DNA from: Elmis aenea
Lineage: Eukaryota > Arthropoda > Insecta > Coleoptera > Elmidae
Length of the DNA: 64,000 nucleotides
Assembly (NCBI GenBank): GCA_947652605.1
Contig: OX393581.1
Coordinates: 5,708,640-5,772,639, forward strand
Direction of reading: 5' to 3'
Positions 26,885 to 41,000 of this stretch are shown here, in pieces (the first letter of the stretch is position 1; each line of letters opens with the position of its first letter). Under the pieces are notes generated by a model. That model ran no database searches, was not told the origin of the DNA, and saw only the letters and a program-made list of their open reading frames with translations. The translations under genes and the position numbers were made by a program.

Positions 26885-27310
26885 CATAAATAAAACTGAC
26901 CAAGTCCACCATACTTTATAAATCCATAATACAGCTTCGTTTAATTTTCATTGGATTTTTACTCCTAAATGTCTCTCGACAGCACCGATCCAAAAGCAAT
27001 TTTTTAATAACTCATTCATTACCTAAAAAATGTACATTTCAATTCAAGTTCCCAACTGACCGAGTCCACTATACTTTATAAATTCATATTTGAGACCTAA
27101 ATACAGCTTTATTTAATTTTTATGGGATTTTTACTAATATGACACTGACAATCATTGCCGAATTTTAAGTTTTATTTTGTCTCCAATAATAAGCGAGATC
27201 GTAATGATCATCTTCGAATTAAAATGGCCCTTCACGGTTTTATATTAACAAAGGTTGTACCCACCTGGATTGCAGCAGTTAAACTGCATCTCTTTCTTTG
27301 AAATTGTAAC
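26885..27310. repeat. Short (about 1.5-unit) version of the 172-bp satellite element
   Basis: Carries GACCGAGTCCACTATAC-type sequence and one unit boundary, followed by a flank (CCTGGATTGCAGCAGTTAAA near 27270) that reappears after the large array at about 33935. It looks like an unexpanded copy of the same element, right behind the mesh poly(A) sites. Confidence 0.7.
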
Positions 27311-28984
27311 GTCATTTGGCTGTGTTACTCTTCTCAGGTTATATGTTTCATCTCTGTCGTCCTTATCGTGACCCTGATTGATATTAGATGCTAGTACTTT
27401 CATTGTGCCTTACATACTGACTATGTGTCTTCTAATGAATAGTAGCAACCTGCAAAAACAGTCTTACACAAACGCTGCACCACAGAACATACATTGCATG
27501 AGCACTCATGTGAATGTAACACGTTTACAAGACAATTAATTAGCTTCGAGGTTGTTCTAAATTACCATCTTGGATTAGCAATAGCCTTAGAAGCTTTACA
27601 TATAATCGATATTACATACCCCAAGTATTCTTGGCCAATTTGTGTTGAATTGTCTGGCTTGGTGTCGGTTGTGAGAAACGAATCAAAATTTTCACATCAT
27701 ATACACACCCCACAACCACAAAAACGTGTTTCATACACCATAAATATATCCAGTATACGATTTTTACACAAAATTTCTGACTGCATTTGGTTAATTTGTT
27801 TAATTTGATGAATTTTTATATTTTAAAGGTTATTTGACGTTTAAATATGTCAACAAGAGAAAAACATCAGTTCGCCAACTCGAGTTCAGAAAGTCCCTAG
27901 TACCCCAAAAACAGGGAATAACCTCTTGCAATTTCTGCGCTCCTGATACTCAATGTTCGAATCCCTATACTAAAAGCATTGAGGTGCAAAATATCTCGGA
28001 TTCAGCTGTCGGCTCGCGAAGTGAGTCTAGGGACATTTTTATAAGTCATGTTTTGTACAGGCTTAACCTGAAATGTCAATGTTTTGAATATAAATCAAGT
28101 TAATATTTGTATTTTAACTAATTTATGTGATTAAAAAATTGTTGTAGAACGTTATATTTATTTTACAACAGAAAGTAAGAGGTTAATTAATTTTTTAAAG
28201 GATAATTTAAGTGAAATTTGTATGTGTGGTGTCTGCGTAATGCCAAACTTTGACAGTGCCGTTTGTTGGTGAAAGAAAAATAGAAAATAATGATTAAATA
28301 GCAAATTTATTGAAGTTACAGAATCAAAATGGGAAAATTTAAGTGGCAAGTACATTCTTTAGTACTGTTACTGTGTATTTTGGCTAGTGGAAATGTATCA
28401 AGTCAATTTAAGTAGTCGAAGATTCCAACCACATTCCAACTTTTTGGATCCTAGCAATTCTTGAAAACATCAACGGAATTGAGGTAAGTACTAGCAATGA
28501 ATACACTTCTTACTTTTTAACGCTAGCTTACAATCGTAGGTATATCGATGTGATTTGGGTGCAGTTGTCTAGACGCTGTTAAAAGAAGGTTTTCGCAGAA
28601 TGAAAACAAGTTGGATGAGAAGAAACTGAAAAAGTAAAGTTATAGTAAGAGGAGAGAGAATAATCGAAAAGCTGAAGAGATGTTACAAACAACCAGGCGA
28701 ACTTAGCAGTATTATGGGATTTTCTAGATTAGGTTCTTTAAAAAAAAGTTAAAATCTAATTATTACTAGACAATCAGTGTTGTGAAGTATTTAAGATTGT
28801 TTAAAACTGTACTATATAACATTAACTGATTAAGAAATAAATATATGTACTAAATAAAAATCTTTGTTAAAACTATAAATTGTATTTTTCAACAAGGTGT
28901 ATGAAGTACAGAAACTAGAAAACATTCGTAAATGATACTGAAAGTTTTAAAAGTATTATTCATGCTAAATCATGTTTAGATGGA
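27311..28984. other. Intergenic DNA without a recognised gene
   Basis: ORFs at 27494-27808 and 27834-28103 have no recognisable domain or splice context. A broken signal-peptide ORF is described separately. Confidence 0.4.
28329..28483 (+). pseudogene. Broken signal-peptide ORF, possible first exon
   Basis: ATG at 28329 opens a 28-residue ORF reading MGKFKWQVHSLVLLLCILAS, then GNVSSQFK and TAG: a good secretory signal. A shifted frame then reads VEDSNHIPTFWILAILENI up to a consensus donor GTAAGT at 28484. This looks like a first coding exon broken by a small indel. I do not recognise the protein. Confidence 0.35.
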
Positions 28985-31900
28985 TATGAATAAAACGGCT
29001 TATAATGTATATTGCATTTTTCCATATAGTGTCTCTCGACAGGCGAGAATCAAAACCAATTTTTTAATAACTCATTCGTTACCACAAAAATCTATATTTC
29101 TATTTAAATTTCCAACTGACCGAGTTCACTATACTTTAGAAATTTATATTTGAGACCTAAATACAGCTTCGTTTAATTTTCATTGGATTTTTACTATTAA
29201 ACTTCTTTGGATAGCACCGATCCAAAAGCAATTTTTTAATAACTCATTCAGTACCTAAAAAATTTACATTTCTATTCAAGTTCCCAACTGACCGAGTCCA
29301 CTATACTTTTTTAAATTCATAGTTGAGACCTAAATACTGCTTCGTTTAATTTTCATTGGATTTTTACTACTAAATATCTGGACAGCAACGATCCAAAAGC
29401 AATTTTTTAATAACTCATTCAGTACCTAAAAAATTTACATTTCTATTTAAGTTCCCAACTGACCGAGTCCACTATACTTTATAAAATCATATTTGAGACC
29501 TAAATACTACTTAGTTTAATTTTCATTGGATTTTTACTACTAAATGGCTCTCGACAGCAATGATCCAAAAGCAATTTTTTAATAACTCATTCAGTACCTA
29601 AAAAAATTTACATTTCTATTCAAGTTCCCAACTGACCGAGTCCACTATACTTTATAAATTCATATTTGAGACCTAAATACTGCTTCGTTTAATTTTCATT
29701 GGATTTTTACTACTAAATGGCTCTCGACAGCAACGATCCAAAAGCAATTTTTTAATAACTCATTCAGTACCTAAAAAATTTACATTTCTATTCAAGTTCC
29801 CAACTGACCGAGTCCACTATACTTTATAAATTCATATTTGAGACCTAAATACTGCTTCGTTTAATTTTCATTGGATTTTTACTACTAAACTTCTTTGGAT
29901 AGCACCGATCCAAAAGCAATTTTTTAATAACTCATTCGTACCTAGAAAATTTACATTTCTATTCAAGTTCCCAACTGACCGAGTCCACTATACTTTATAA
30001 ATTCATAGTTGAGACCTAAATACTGCTTCGTTTAATTTTCATTGGATTTTTACTACTAAATATCTCTGGACAGCAACGATCCAAAACCAATTTTTTAATA
30101 ACTCATTCAGTACCTAAAAAATTTACATTTCTATTTAAGTTCCCAACTGACCGAGTCCACTATACTTTATAAAATCATATTTGAGACCTAAATACTACTT
30201 AGTTTAATTTTCATTGGATTTTTACTACTAAATGGCTCTCGACAGCAATGATCCAAAAGCAATTTTTTAATAACTCATTCAGTACCTAAAAAATTTACAT
30301 TTCTATTCAAGTTCCCAACTGACCAAGTCCACTATACTTTATAAAATCATATTTGAGACCTAAATACTACTTAGTTTAATTTTCATTGGATTTTTACTAC
30401 TAAATGGCTCTCGACAGCAATGATCCAAAAGCAATTTTTTAATAACTCATTCAGTACCTAAAAAATTTACATTTCTATTCAAGTTCCCAACTGACCGAGT
30501 CCACTATACTTTATAAATTCATATTTGAGACCTAAATACTGCTTCGTTTAATTTTCATTGGATTTTTACTATTAAACTTCTTTGGATAGCACCGATCCAA
30601 AAGCAATTTTTTAATAACTCATTCAGTACCTAAAAAATTTACATTTCTATTCAAGTTCCCAACTGACCGAGTCCACTATACTTTATAAATTCATATTTGA
30701 GACCTAAATACTGCTTCGTTTAATTTTCATTGGATTTTTACTACTAAATGGCTCTCGACAGCAATGATCCAAAAACAATTTTTTAATAACTCATTCAGTA
30801 CCTAAAAAATTTACATTTCTATTCAAGTTCTCAACTGACCGAGTCCACTATACTTTATAAATTCATATTTGAGACCTAAATACTGCTTCGTTTAATTTTC
30901 ATTGGATTTTTACTATTAAACTTCTTTGGATAGCACCGATCCAAAAGCAATTTTTTAATAACTCATTCAGTACCTAAAAAATTTACATTTCTATTCAAGT
31001 TCCCAACTGACTGAGTCCACTATACTTTATAAATTCATATTTGAGACCTAAATACTGCTTCGTTTAATTTTCATTGGATTTTTACTACTAAACTTCTTTG
31101 GATAGCACCGATCCAAAAGCAATTTTTTAATAACTCATTCAGTACCTAAAAAATTTACATTTCTATTCAAGTTCCCAACTGACCGAGTCCACTATACTTT
31201 ATAAATTCATATTTGAGACCTAAATACTGCTTCGTTTAATTTTCATTGGATTTTTACTATTAAACTTCTTTGGATAGCACCGATCCAAAAGCAATTTTTT
31301 AATAACTCATTCAGTACCTAAAAAATTTACATTTCTATTTAAGTTCCCAACTGACCGAGTCCACTATACTTTATAAATTCATATTTGAGACCTAAATACT
31401 GCTTCGTTTAATTTTCATTGGATTTTTACTACTAAACTTCTTTGGATAGCACCGATCCAAAAGCAATTTTTTAATAACTCATTCAGTACCTAGAAAATTT
31501 ATATTTCTATTCAAGTTCCCAACTGACCGAGTCCACTATACTTTATAAATTCATATTTGAGACCTAAATACTGCTTCGTTTAATTTTCATTGGATTTTTA
31601 CTACTAAACTTCTTTGGATAGCACCGATCCAAAAGCAATTTTTTAATAACTCATTCAGTACCTAAAAAATTTACATTTCTATTCAAGTTCCCAACTGACC
31701 GAGTCCACTATACTTTATAAATTCATATTTGAGACCTAAATACTGCTTCGTTTAATTTTCATTGGATTTTTACTACTAAATGGCTCTCGACAGCAATGAT
31801 CCAAAAGCAATTTTTTAATAACTCATTCAGTACCTACAAAATTTACATTTCTATTCAAGTTCCCAACTGACCGAGTCCACTATACTTTATAAATTCATAT

Positions 31901-32880
31901 TTGAGACCTAAATACTGCTTCGTTTAATTTTCATTGGATTTTTACTACTAAATGGCTCTCGACAGCAATGATCCAAAAGCAATTTTTTAATAACTCATTT
32001 AGTACCTAAAAAATTTACATTTCTATTCAAGTTCCCAACTGACCGAGTCCACTATACTTTATAAATTCATATTTGAGACCTAAATACTGCTTCGTTTAAT
32101 TTTCATTGGATTTTTACCACTAAACTTCTTTGGATAGCACCGATCCAAAAGCAATTTTTTAATAACTCATTCAGTACCTAAAAAATTTACATTTCTATTC
32201 AAGTTCCCAACTGACCGAGTCCACTATACTTTATAAATTCATATTTCAGGCCTATATACAGCTTCGTTTAATTTTCATTGGATTTTTACTACTAAACTTC
32301 TTTGGATAGCACCGATCCAAAAGCAATTTTTTAATAACTCATTCAGTACCTACAAAATTTACATTTCTATTCAAGTTCCCAACTGACCGAGTCCACTATA
32401 CTTTATAAATTCATATTTGAGACCTAAATACTGCTTCGTTTAATTTTCATTGGATTTTTACTACTAAACTTCTTGGGATAGCACCGATCCAAAAGCAATT
32501 TTTTAATAACTCATTCAGTACCTTAGGTATTTACATTTCTATTCAAGTTCCCAACTGACTGAGTCCACTATACTTTATAAATCCATATTTCAGGCCTATA
32601 TACAGCTTCGTTTAATTTTCATTGGATTTTTACTACTAAACTTCTTTGGATAGCACCGATCCAAAAGCAATTTTTTAATAACTCATTCAGTACCTAAAAA
32701 ATTTACATTTCTATTCAAGTTCCCAACTGACCGAGTCCACTATACTTTATAAATTCATATTTCAGGCCTATATACAGCTTCGTTTAATTTTCATTGGATT
32801 TTTACTTCTAAATGTCTCTCGACAGCACAGATCCAAAAGCAATTTTTTAATAAATCATTCGTTATCACAAAAATTAAGAT
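28985..32880. repeat. 172-bp satellite array, about 22 units
   Basis: The landmark GACCGAGTCCACTATAC recurs about 22 times from 29117 to 32731 at a mean spacing of 172 bp. Units differ at a variable block: type A has CTTCTTTGGATAGCACCGAT, type B has TGGCTCTCGACAGCAATGAT. Edge units are more diverged than central ones, as unequal crossing-over predicts. No ORF runs through it, and there is no spacer diversity of the CRISPR type. Confidence 0.95.
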
Positions 32881-33990
32881 TTCTATTTACGATTCATGCT
32901 GGTCTTGTCCAGTTTGCTTTATAAATTTGTAATTGAAACACAAATAAATTATTTTGAATTTTTACTGACAGATTTTTATTAAGTTTCCGACTGGTCTAGT
33001 ACACTATGAATTTGCAAATACACTCATGGTTAATAAATATGCTGCTTATTATGCTTCTGTTATAAATTTGGACTCTTTCTTTCACATAATCCAGCTGTTT
33101 TTGTATAATAACAATTGGAACTGCCATCGTAAATCCTAAAATTCATTATTATTTAATGCATAAATCTTTATAATATTACTTGTTTAATAATTACTTGCAC
33201 ATTTTTAGGCATCTGTGTCTTCCACCCAGTCTACAGGATCATCAGTCTTAAAAATCGTCATGCCAATTTGTGAAACAATTAAGTTGACGCTTAATATCTG
33301 AGAAGCGAGAAAACCACACTTAGTAAATAAAAAGTTACATATTTGTGGTCTGACTTACCTAACAATTTTGCATTTGGTGTTAGAACACAATTTATTGTTC
33401 AGCATATTGACTTCCTGTTTAAGCGAAAAATATTAATTGTTTTGCTGTTGTTCAAAGGATTTTTAAGTACGTTTTCGTGTTATATACGCTTGTTGAGCCC
33501 TTCCTAAAATATGATTTCGTTTAGATGGTTTTAATGTACCAACAACATAGTTTATTACCCGCAAACGTCTTACGATCTTCAACCGTTAATAAATGTATTA
33601 TGCTTTTAGAAATTAAAGCTTTAATTTCTGCTAAACAGTTTAAAAAGTGATCTTCATTACGGGGGGGTGAAAAACTACTCCCAGTTTGTGAATTTCTTCA
33701 TCTAGATCTTGAACCGTCTGTTTATGTTTTGGATTCCTTTAAACGTAAAGAATATTCTGCTGCGACTAAAATAAAAACATTCACAGATTGTTATGACACT
33801 GACTGTTATTGACGAATTTAAAGCCATAGTCTGTCTCTAATAATACGCTACATCGTAATGATTGTCTTTGAATAAGAATCGCCCTTCACTGTTTCATTAA
33901 CAGCTTTGATTAACAGAGGTTATACACACCTGGATTGCAGCAGTTAAACTGCATCTGACTGCACTTTTGCCTTCGAAATTGAAACATATC
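32881..33990. repeat. Right flank of the satellite element
   Basis: Diverged half-units, then a segment at about 33790-33960 that matches 27145-27295 (TGACACTGAC at the start, CCTGGATTGCAGCAGTTAAA near the end). It marks the array as part of a larger dispersed element. Confidence 0.6.
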
Positions 33991-34942
33991 AATTGCACAT
34001 AGTGGTAATATTTATTGTAATGTAAAAAATTCAATAATAAGTTTAATAATTGTCTCGGGATTTCTTGGCGAGACCATGTATGTCATTTTTATTTCACAAA
34101 TACGTCACCGAATTTCTCGGTGAGACCTCGTATGCTATGTTTTAATCACCTTGAATGACCTTCAAACCTCTTAGCTCTGAGAATCGCCGACAAGTTTGGC
34201 AAAGTTTGACCGCAATTCGACCTTGAATTAGTTGCTGATTTTACCACCAGTCTTTTTTGAATATGAACCCGATTGGTGGCGCCACGTTAGCAAAAATCAC
34301 GGCAATATACTCAACTAAAAATTTCAAAGTTTATTAAAGGTGGTAAATGCAAATCGACATACAAAATTTCGTCTAGAAATGAGAAAAAAAGCGTGAAAAT
34401 TTGGTCTACAGGTAATTATTGCTTTTATACGTCAGTTTGGTAACGATACTGGCATACACTGTATATCTAATGGCGCATGTCATTTAGAATGTAAACAATA
34501 CATGTGGAGCGTTAAACCAATTGCTTTCTTAATTATTTAATAAAAGTTACTTCACAAACAACATGATTTATTTCTAACAATCACTTTACACATTTAGAGA
34601 GATTCATAAATCAGATATAGTATTTCATAGCTAGACATTTAAATATATTATCTAACAGGAAGACAAATATACAAAGACAAGAAATTGAAGCAAACAGGCA
34701 AATAAGTTGAGCAGGAACTTACCACACACACATTAATCATATCAACCGATTGGCCTGCATATTTTAGCGACATTTATAGTACGGAGGCTCGCCAGCATAT
34801 TATATACCAATAATATTTACAAAAAGACTCTTTGGTTAAAGATACAGGTCTTAAAAATTCTAAGCTTGAACTATTTACAAAAAACTTGGCACAGTATTTA
34901 TGTACAAATTAAAATAGTAAAATATACAGGTACATAATATCT
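33991..34942. other. RAB3IP-type 3' region, no other gene seen
   Basis: Includes the 3' UTR next to the stop at 34943. A TGGTGGCGCCACGTTAG at 34274 recalls LTR-element boundaries, but no LTR or gag/pol sequence accompanies it. Confidence 0.4.
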
Positions 34943-35022
34943 TCATGTACTTAGACTAAGTCCCAATCTTGCCAGAGAAATATCTTTCCGTAATCTCACT
35001 ATCTCCCAGTAAACTTCGTGAA
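34943..35022 (-). CDS. RAB3IP: RAB3IP-type exon 7 (C-terminus)
   Basis: 80 nt. [20 protein letters not shown], then GLSLST and TGA at 34945-34943. Acceptor TTTTTTTAG; intron 6 is 57 nt. Confidence 0.92.
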
Positions 35023-38000
35023 CTAAAAAAAGATGTACACAATTAGTACTTCAACAACATACAAAGAATAATAGCCTACCTGAGCTTTTAACTAATCCTC
35101 TTTCTATGTATCTGAGGTAGTTGAGTAAATCACACACTGCAATTATCTGTAAAAAGTACACTTAGCTTTAGAAAAATACTTTCAAAATACAAATTATAAT
35201 GTGTGTAAGACTAGTGAGTTTATTAACAAGTAATATTTCTATTGAAGAAAAAATTTGAGTACAACTGCTAAAACATTTTTGAAAATCTAACTATAATATT
35301 TATCTTGCATGCTGTATTTATATTTAGTCAGTGTAAGCACAAGGAAGAAACATCCTGAGCATTATATTAAGAGTTTAACTAGTCACCAACCACTATAACA
35401 ATGCTATTAATTAGAATTTCCAAGGGAATTCATTCTGGCATTGTAAAGGTGTTAATATTAAAAAAAAAGTAAAATACCCAAAAACAATTAATTATAGGTA
35501 TAAAAACCATGTAAATGTTTGAAAGAAAATTTGATTCGTTATCCATAACAAACAAAATATACAGGGTGTTTCAGTGGCGTACGCAGAAAAATATTTCAGG
35601 GGGGGATATTGTTTTAATTTGAAAATAATACTGACTAATTTCAAACGGGCATGTAAATGATGCAATTAGAAAATGAACAGGGTGCTAGACACAAAAAGTG
35701 AGTTGTAAGAAAGAGTCCAGGGGTCCAGGGGGCGGTAGCCCCCCGGTAAGCGCCAAAGGCATTTTTTTTTTAAATTTTCAAGGTCAAACGTACTCAAAAA
35801 TAGCATTTATGAGTAAATTATACAAACATAATATATTTTATATGCATGGAAAAGCAGTCTGTCGTGCAATACTGAAATGTGATAAGTATAATTTTAATTC
35901 TTTTCAAATTTTCGGGGGGATTTACCCCCTAATCCCCCCTTTGCGTTCGCCACTGGGATGTTTTATTTAAAGTAACAAACAATTGAATGATATGTCCTGC
36001 CCTGGACACACTGTTTGTCTAGTCTACACTTAACAATTTTGATACTTTATGCACAAGACAAAAATGTAACTTACCCTATTCCTACATATTTGAGAAATGG
36101 AGTACCACACATCCGTTTCACCAATATTCATGCGATAAAAACACAGCCTTGGCACTTCTAATAATGCACATTTTCTGCAAAAAATAATGACAGAATTACT
36201 ACCCTGTATTCTGTTTTTTTTTATATACTTACTTAGGAAACATAGCTTTTGACTTATCACTGATGGCTTCTATAAATATAGTTCCAGCTTCCAGAGCCAC
36301 AGCAGTTTTTTCCGATAACTTGGCATTAGTGAAATGAAGACAAAGATTAATATCTTCGTCATAAATTCGTTGTATAAAAGGATCAGATTTATCTAATGTT
36401 GGCTTTAATTTCCACGTTAGGAATTCTTGATGGACGATAGGATCGACCTGTAATTTTCGTAAGATAAGTTTATGCGTGTTATGTGATTGTTTTTCTTGAG
36501 TTACCTCTAGTCCATCCTTTGGCAAAATGTCAGAGCCTAGACTAACAGGAGCCGACATATCTTTAACAGGTGATTCTGGTGGGGAATTTTCTCGTCCATA
36601 TTTGAGGTTGAAATGAGATGGTGAGCGGCGATGTTTCTTTGCAAGGGAACCTTCCATAAAAAAAGAATTATTAGATAAATCGAAAGTCTAAACTGAATTA
36701 TTTTAATGAAATATAATGTTAGCAGAAAAGGAGTGTTCTTGAGTGAGTTCGGAGAGATTTTTTTCAACTATTCCAGATTTTGTTTAAATCGTAATTTGTA
36801 CAAATTGAGGATATGTTATTGTGTGCAAGGAAAATTCAGTTAATAACTTTGGATACATTTTTTTTTGTTGCACATTTTCCATCTTTCACGAACATTTGAA
36901 ACTATTATTTAAATTATATAAGGGTAATTAACATTATTTACGCCATAAACAACCTGTTAGAATTTTCATTTGTTAAAGTGTAAAACATTCTCGATTTTTC
37001 CCTGACAAAACCTTTGCACTTTTTCCATTTTTAATAAAATTTTCAAAATCCCAATTCATTTCATTTGGGGGCTGATAATCAACATTTGGGCCATAAACAA
37101 GGTGTTTGTTTAGTTTTAAGCCATTTGTTTTAGTTTCAAAATTTTTCGATTTTTCCTTGAAAAAATGCAAAGACTATAGCCTTTGCACTTTTTTCATTTT
37201 TCATAACATTTTTAAAATCTTAATTAAGGTTATTTGAGGGCTAATAATCAATATCTAAGCCATAAATCTCCATATTTTGACCTCGAAAAATGATATATCA
37301 GGATAACATTTCTTAGCAGAGCAAAAGAAAGTATGTGAACACATCAGCATTGAATAATAAAACCACTTTAAATTATTACCAAATGAAATACGCGCGCTGC
37401 TAGTAAGATGGTGTAAATAATTATTTATAAACAAAACTGAAGCAGAAAAAATAGTGCAATCCATTTTTAAACTGTTAAACCGGAGTTCGTCTGAACTGAT
37501 GCAATTTTAAACATAAAAAACTCGACGTCTTCCTAACCAAATTCTAGTTTGGCCGTACGCTTCGAAGGGTAGTTTACCTTGCTAAATAATAAACCTTCTT
37601 TGATCTATAAAACCATTTTTTTAATTCATATACCCTTACACCCTATGGGTAGAAAAGGAATAGATTACACAAGTCGACATAATTTTTTTGTTTTAAATTT
37701 GATTGGTGTTATTTACAAATTCGGTGGCGCTGATTACGAATCTGCTTTTAGTTTTTTGATATCACATCAGGTTTGCACACAAAAGAAAAAATCCTTTATT
37801 TGCGTATGACAGGTATATACCTACATCTGTAATTCTACATATTGAACCCAAACTTTTCATTTTGCCGAAAAATTTGATGAGATAGCCAAAATCTGTGTGT
37901 GCCATTGAATTCAAAGCATGTTACTTATATAGGAACAGCACTTTTAATACAAATTACACAAATAGCTTTTGTTTAAATAGTTTTAATAAACAATTTTTTG

Positions 38001-41000
38001 TTTGCAAACTCATTGATCTGTTTTTCCATTTTCCTGAAAAACTTGATGTAATAGCATAAATCTGTGTGTGCGATTGAATTCAGAGGAGGTTATTTATATA
38101 AGAACAAAAATTCTCATATAAATTATACAAATAGTTTTTTGTTTAAATAGTTTTGAAGTAAACATATTTTTTTTAAAGACTTATTAATCTTTTTTTCCAT
38201 TTTGCTGAAAGACTTGCCATTGAATTTAGAGCATGTTATATATAAAATAACAGCAATTCTAATATAAATTATACAAATAGTTTTTTGTTTAAATAGTTTT
38301 GAAATTTAATGTTTTTTTTTTGAAGAATCCATTTTGTTGAAAGACTTGATGTGATAGCAACAATCTGTGTGCGCCATTGAATTTAGAGCATGTGCTTTAT
38401 ATAAGAACAGCAATTATAATTTAAATTGTGCAAATAGTTTTTTGTTTAGATAGTTTTGAAATAAATATGGTTTCTTTTTAGAGATTGTGTTTATTGCATC
38501 AAGAACATCAAAACTAAATGTTATGCAGAGTTATACGTGCCCTTGGCCATTTCTTTCGGAAAAATGGGGAACAACTGAAAAGTTGAATAATAAAAGTAAT
38601 TTTTGCGATCGCGTTGACCACGAAACCGTCAGAGATAAAATCGAAATTCTTCTATTTACCAATGCGCGCTTCCTTTGTAGGTAAAATGGTGCAAATTTGT
38701 TGAAAAATCTTAAAACGGTTCCGGAGAAAAACGCGAAAAACGAAGCCCTTGTAAAAACGGTTTCTCCCATGTTAAACGCCTATGCAAGTCGCATAGATTT
38801 AGTTATAACAGATATACCACAACTTCTCAAATCATAGCGCTTTTGCAGGGGTCTCGTTTTTGACGTTTTTCTCCGGAACCGTTTAAGATTTTTTCAAAAA
38901 CCTTGCACCATTTTACTTGCAAAAGATGCACGAATTGGTAAATAGAAGAATTTCGATTTTATCTCTAACGGTTTCATGGCCATCGCGATCGCAAAAATTA
39001 CTTTTATTGTTCAACATTTCAGTTTTCTCCTTATTTTTCCGAAGGAAATGGCCAGTGGCACGTATAACTCTGCAAATCATTTAGTTTTGATGTTCTTGAT
39101 GCAATAAACACAGCCTTGATCAGATTCTAGCGACAATATATCGTGACCTTTCCTAGTTAGCATTTGTTATTTCTTATTTTGATCTACGTTAATCTCTTTT
39201 GCATTTTTGTCCAACTTTGCTCATTTAACCGACTGGCTAAATATATTTATCACCCAGTGTAATACTTAAAAACCTGACAATTCAAAAAAACTAGGATCGG
39301 TCTCTTCATTTAAGAGCTTTTAGTTTCTTTGGAAAGCATGTTAGGACGGTATCATATAATTTTTTAAATAGGCATAGAACTGCCTCATAAGGAAAAGAGG
39401 AAGCCATAAGCCTAGAAATTATTTCTCGAAATCTGTCAGTTAATCATGAAACATCCTGTATATTAACCGGTCGTGATAAAATAAAGTACATTTTATTATG
39501 CACCTAATTAAATTTATGCCTTTTCTTTGCCACCTAGTTGGTTGATGACAACATCCGTTGTAAACTGGAAATGATTAACACCAAAATCACTCCAAGGCGC
39601 GCCCAGGTAATCGTGGAATATTTCTTACAAAAGAATTCTCTTGAATCGTTAAAAATTAATCGAGATAAGTTATGAAGCGATCATTTTGCACGTTTATCTT
39701 TCACCGATTATCTCGAACACAGAAGCTTATTATCTCGAGTGAAATTGCAGTTGCACGTGATTCAAAAACCTGTTATGATAACGACAGGAAATCGGCAGAC
39801 TTTCCGTCTCATTGACTACGCTTCGTCAAGGTAATTAGCCCTGATTAAATTAGATATTACCCGGACAATTATGTACCGGTGAAACACAAGTAAAAGTGTT
39901 GGGAATGAAAAAATCGTAATTATGCGAACGTGTTTAATAAATGGTCATGGTTGTTCACAGTTCACAGAAATCAATCTCAGAAACAATCTCCCAATTTCAC
40001 TTTAATTATAAATTCAAGAATGTGTACATAATTAGTACAACTTTGTTTACATCTTATTTAGTTCCCACTGAATAATTATTTAATTACTGCATCCGTTTTG
40101 CGGGCAATAATTTTGAAAACTTTCTCAGCGTATTTTTAAAATATGTGTAGATTTCGTAACTTGATTGATCAATGAGGTAACTTGGTTACTAAAGTTCTTG
40201 CAAAAATCTACAGTAAGGATCAAAAATTAAGTGAAATGTGTTTTTTGTTTGAAAGGGAAGCAAATCTATCATTTTGCTATTTTAAAAATAAATGTATTTG
40301 CACTTCTGTTTGACAATAAAATATCTATATACAGGGTGCCCATTTTTCTAACCATTTTGTATGGGTAACTCCGTTAATATTAAAGATGCAGAAACGTTTC
40401 AAACAGCATTATTTTGTTAAGAAACCGATTAAAAATATTTTTTATGGTTCTTTAAAGTTTTTAAAAATGTTCCAAGGGTATTAATGCGTTTATCTCTTCA
40501 AATAAACAAGATAATCGACCTCTGAAAAACTTCGTACGTATGTTTTTGACCCACATCGTTAATTAATTGTTAACTGCAGTGTGACTTTGTAATTTTAATC
40601 CATCACATCAAAACTACGCTTCAATGACGATGTCAACAGTAAATTATATTTTTCAGTTTATAATTACAAAAGAAAGAGAGAAATCGCGTGAGTAATTTAA
40701 TATAAAAAAGCAAAATACAAATTTAAATATGAGGTCATAATTTCCTGGAAAAATTATTTCGCAAACAGGTGCTGGTTCGTTCAATAAAAATTCACGAAAT
40801 AAACAAGAGAATACTTCGCAAATGAACAGTTAACGAGAATTTTTAAAATAGATTTGCTTGAACACTACCCAAAAAAGTTTATTTACGTTTATAGTAAATA
40901 ATTATAGCAACAATTATGTAACTTTATAAGAAATTTCAGTTTTTTTTTTGTCAATTTCCCCCCATTTTAATTAAATTCATGTTTTATTTTGGCTTGGTCT

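Noticed and set aside
27494..28103. Two ORFs of about 90-100 codons
   Set aside because: No recognisable domain, no splice context and AT-rich composition; treated as chance.
28985..32880. CRISPR-like regular repeats
   Set aside because: The units are contiguous 172-bp satellite copies without unique spacers, in animal DNA.
34250..34300. LTR retrotransposon boundary (TGGTGGCGCCACGTTAG)
   Set aside because: No paired LTR, polypurine tract or gag/pol frames could be found nearby.
36229..36657. Single 142-codon ORF as an intact small gene
   Set aside because: It spans parts of two Rabin8 exons and the in-frame 57-nt intron; its Met lies in intron sequence before the acceptor.
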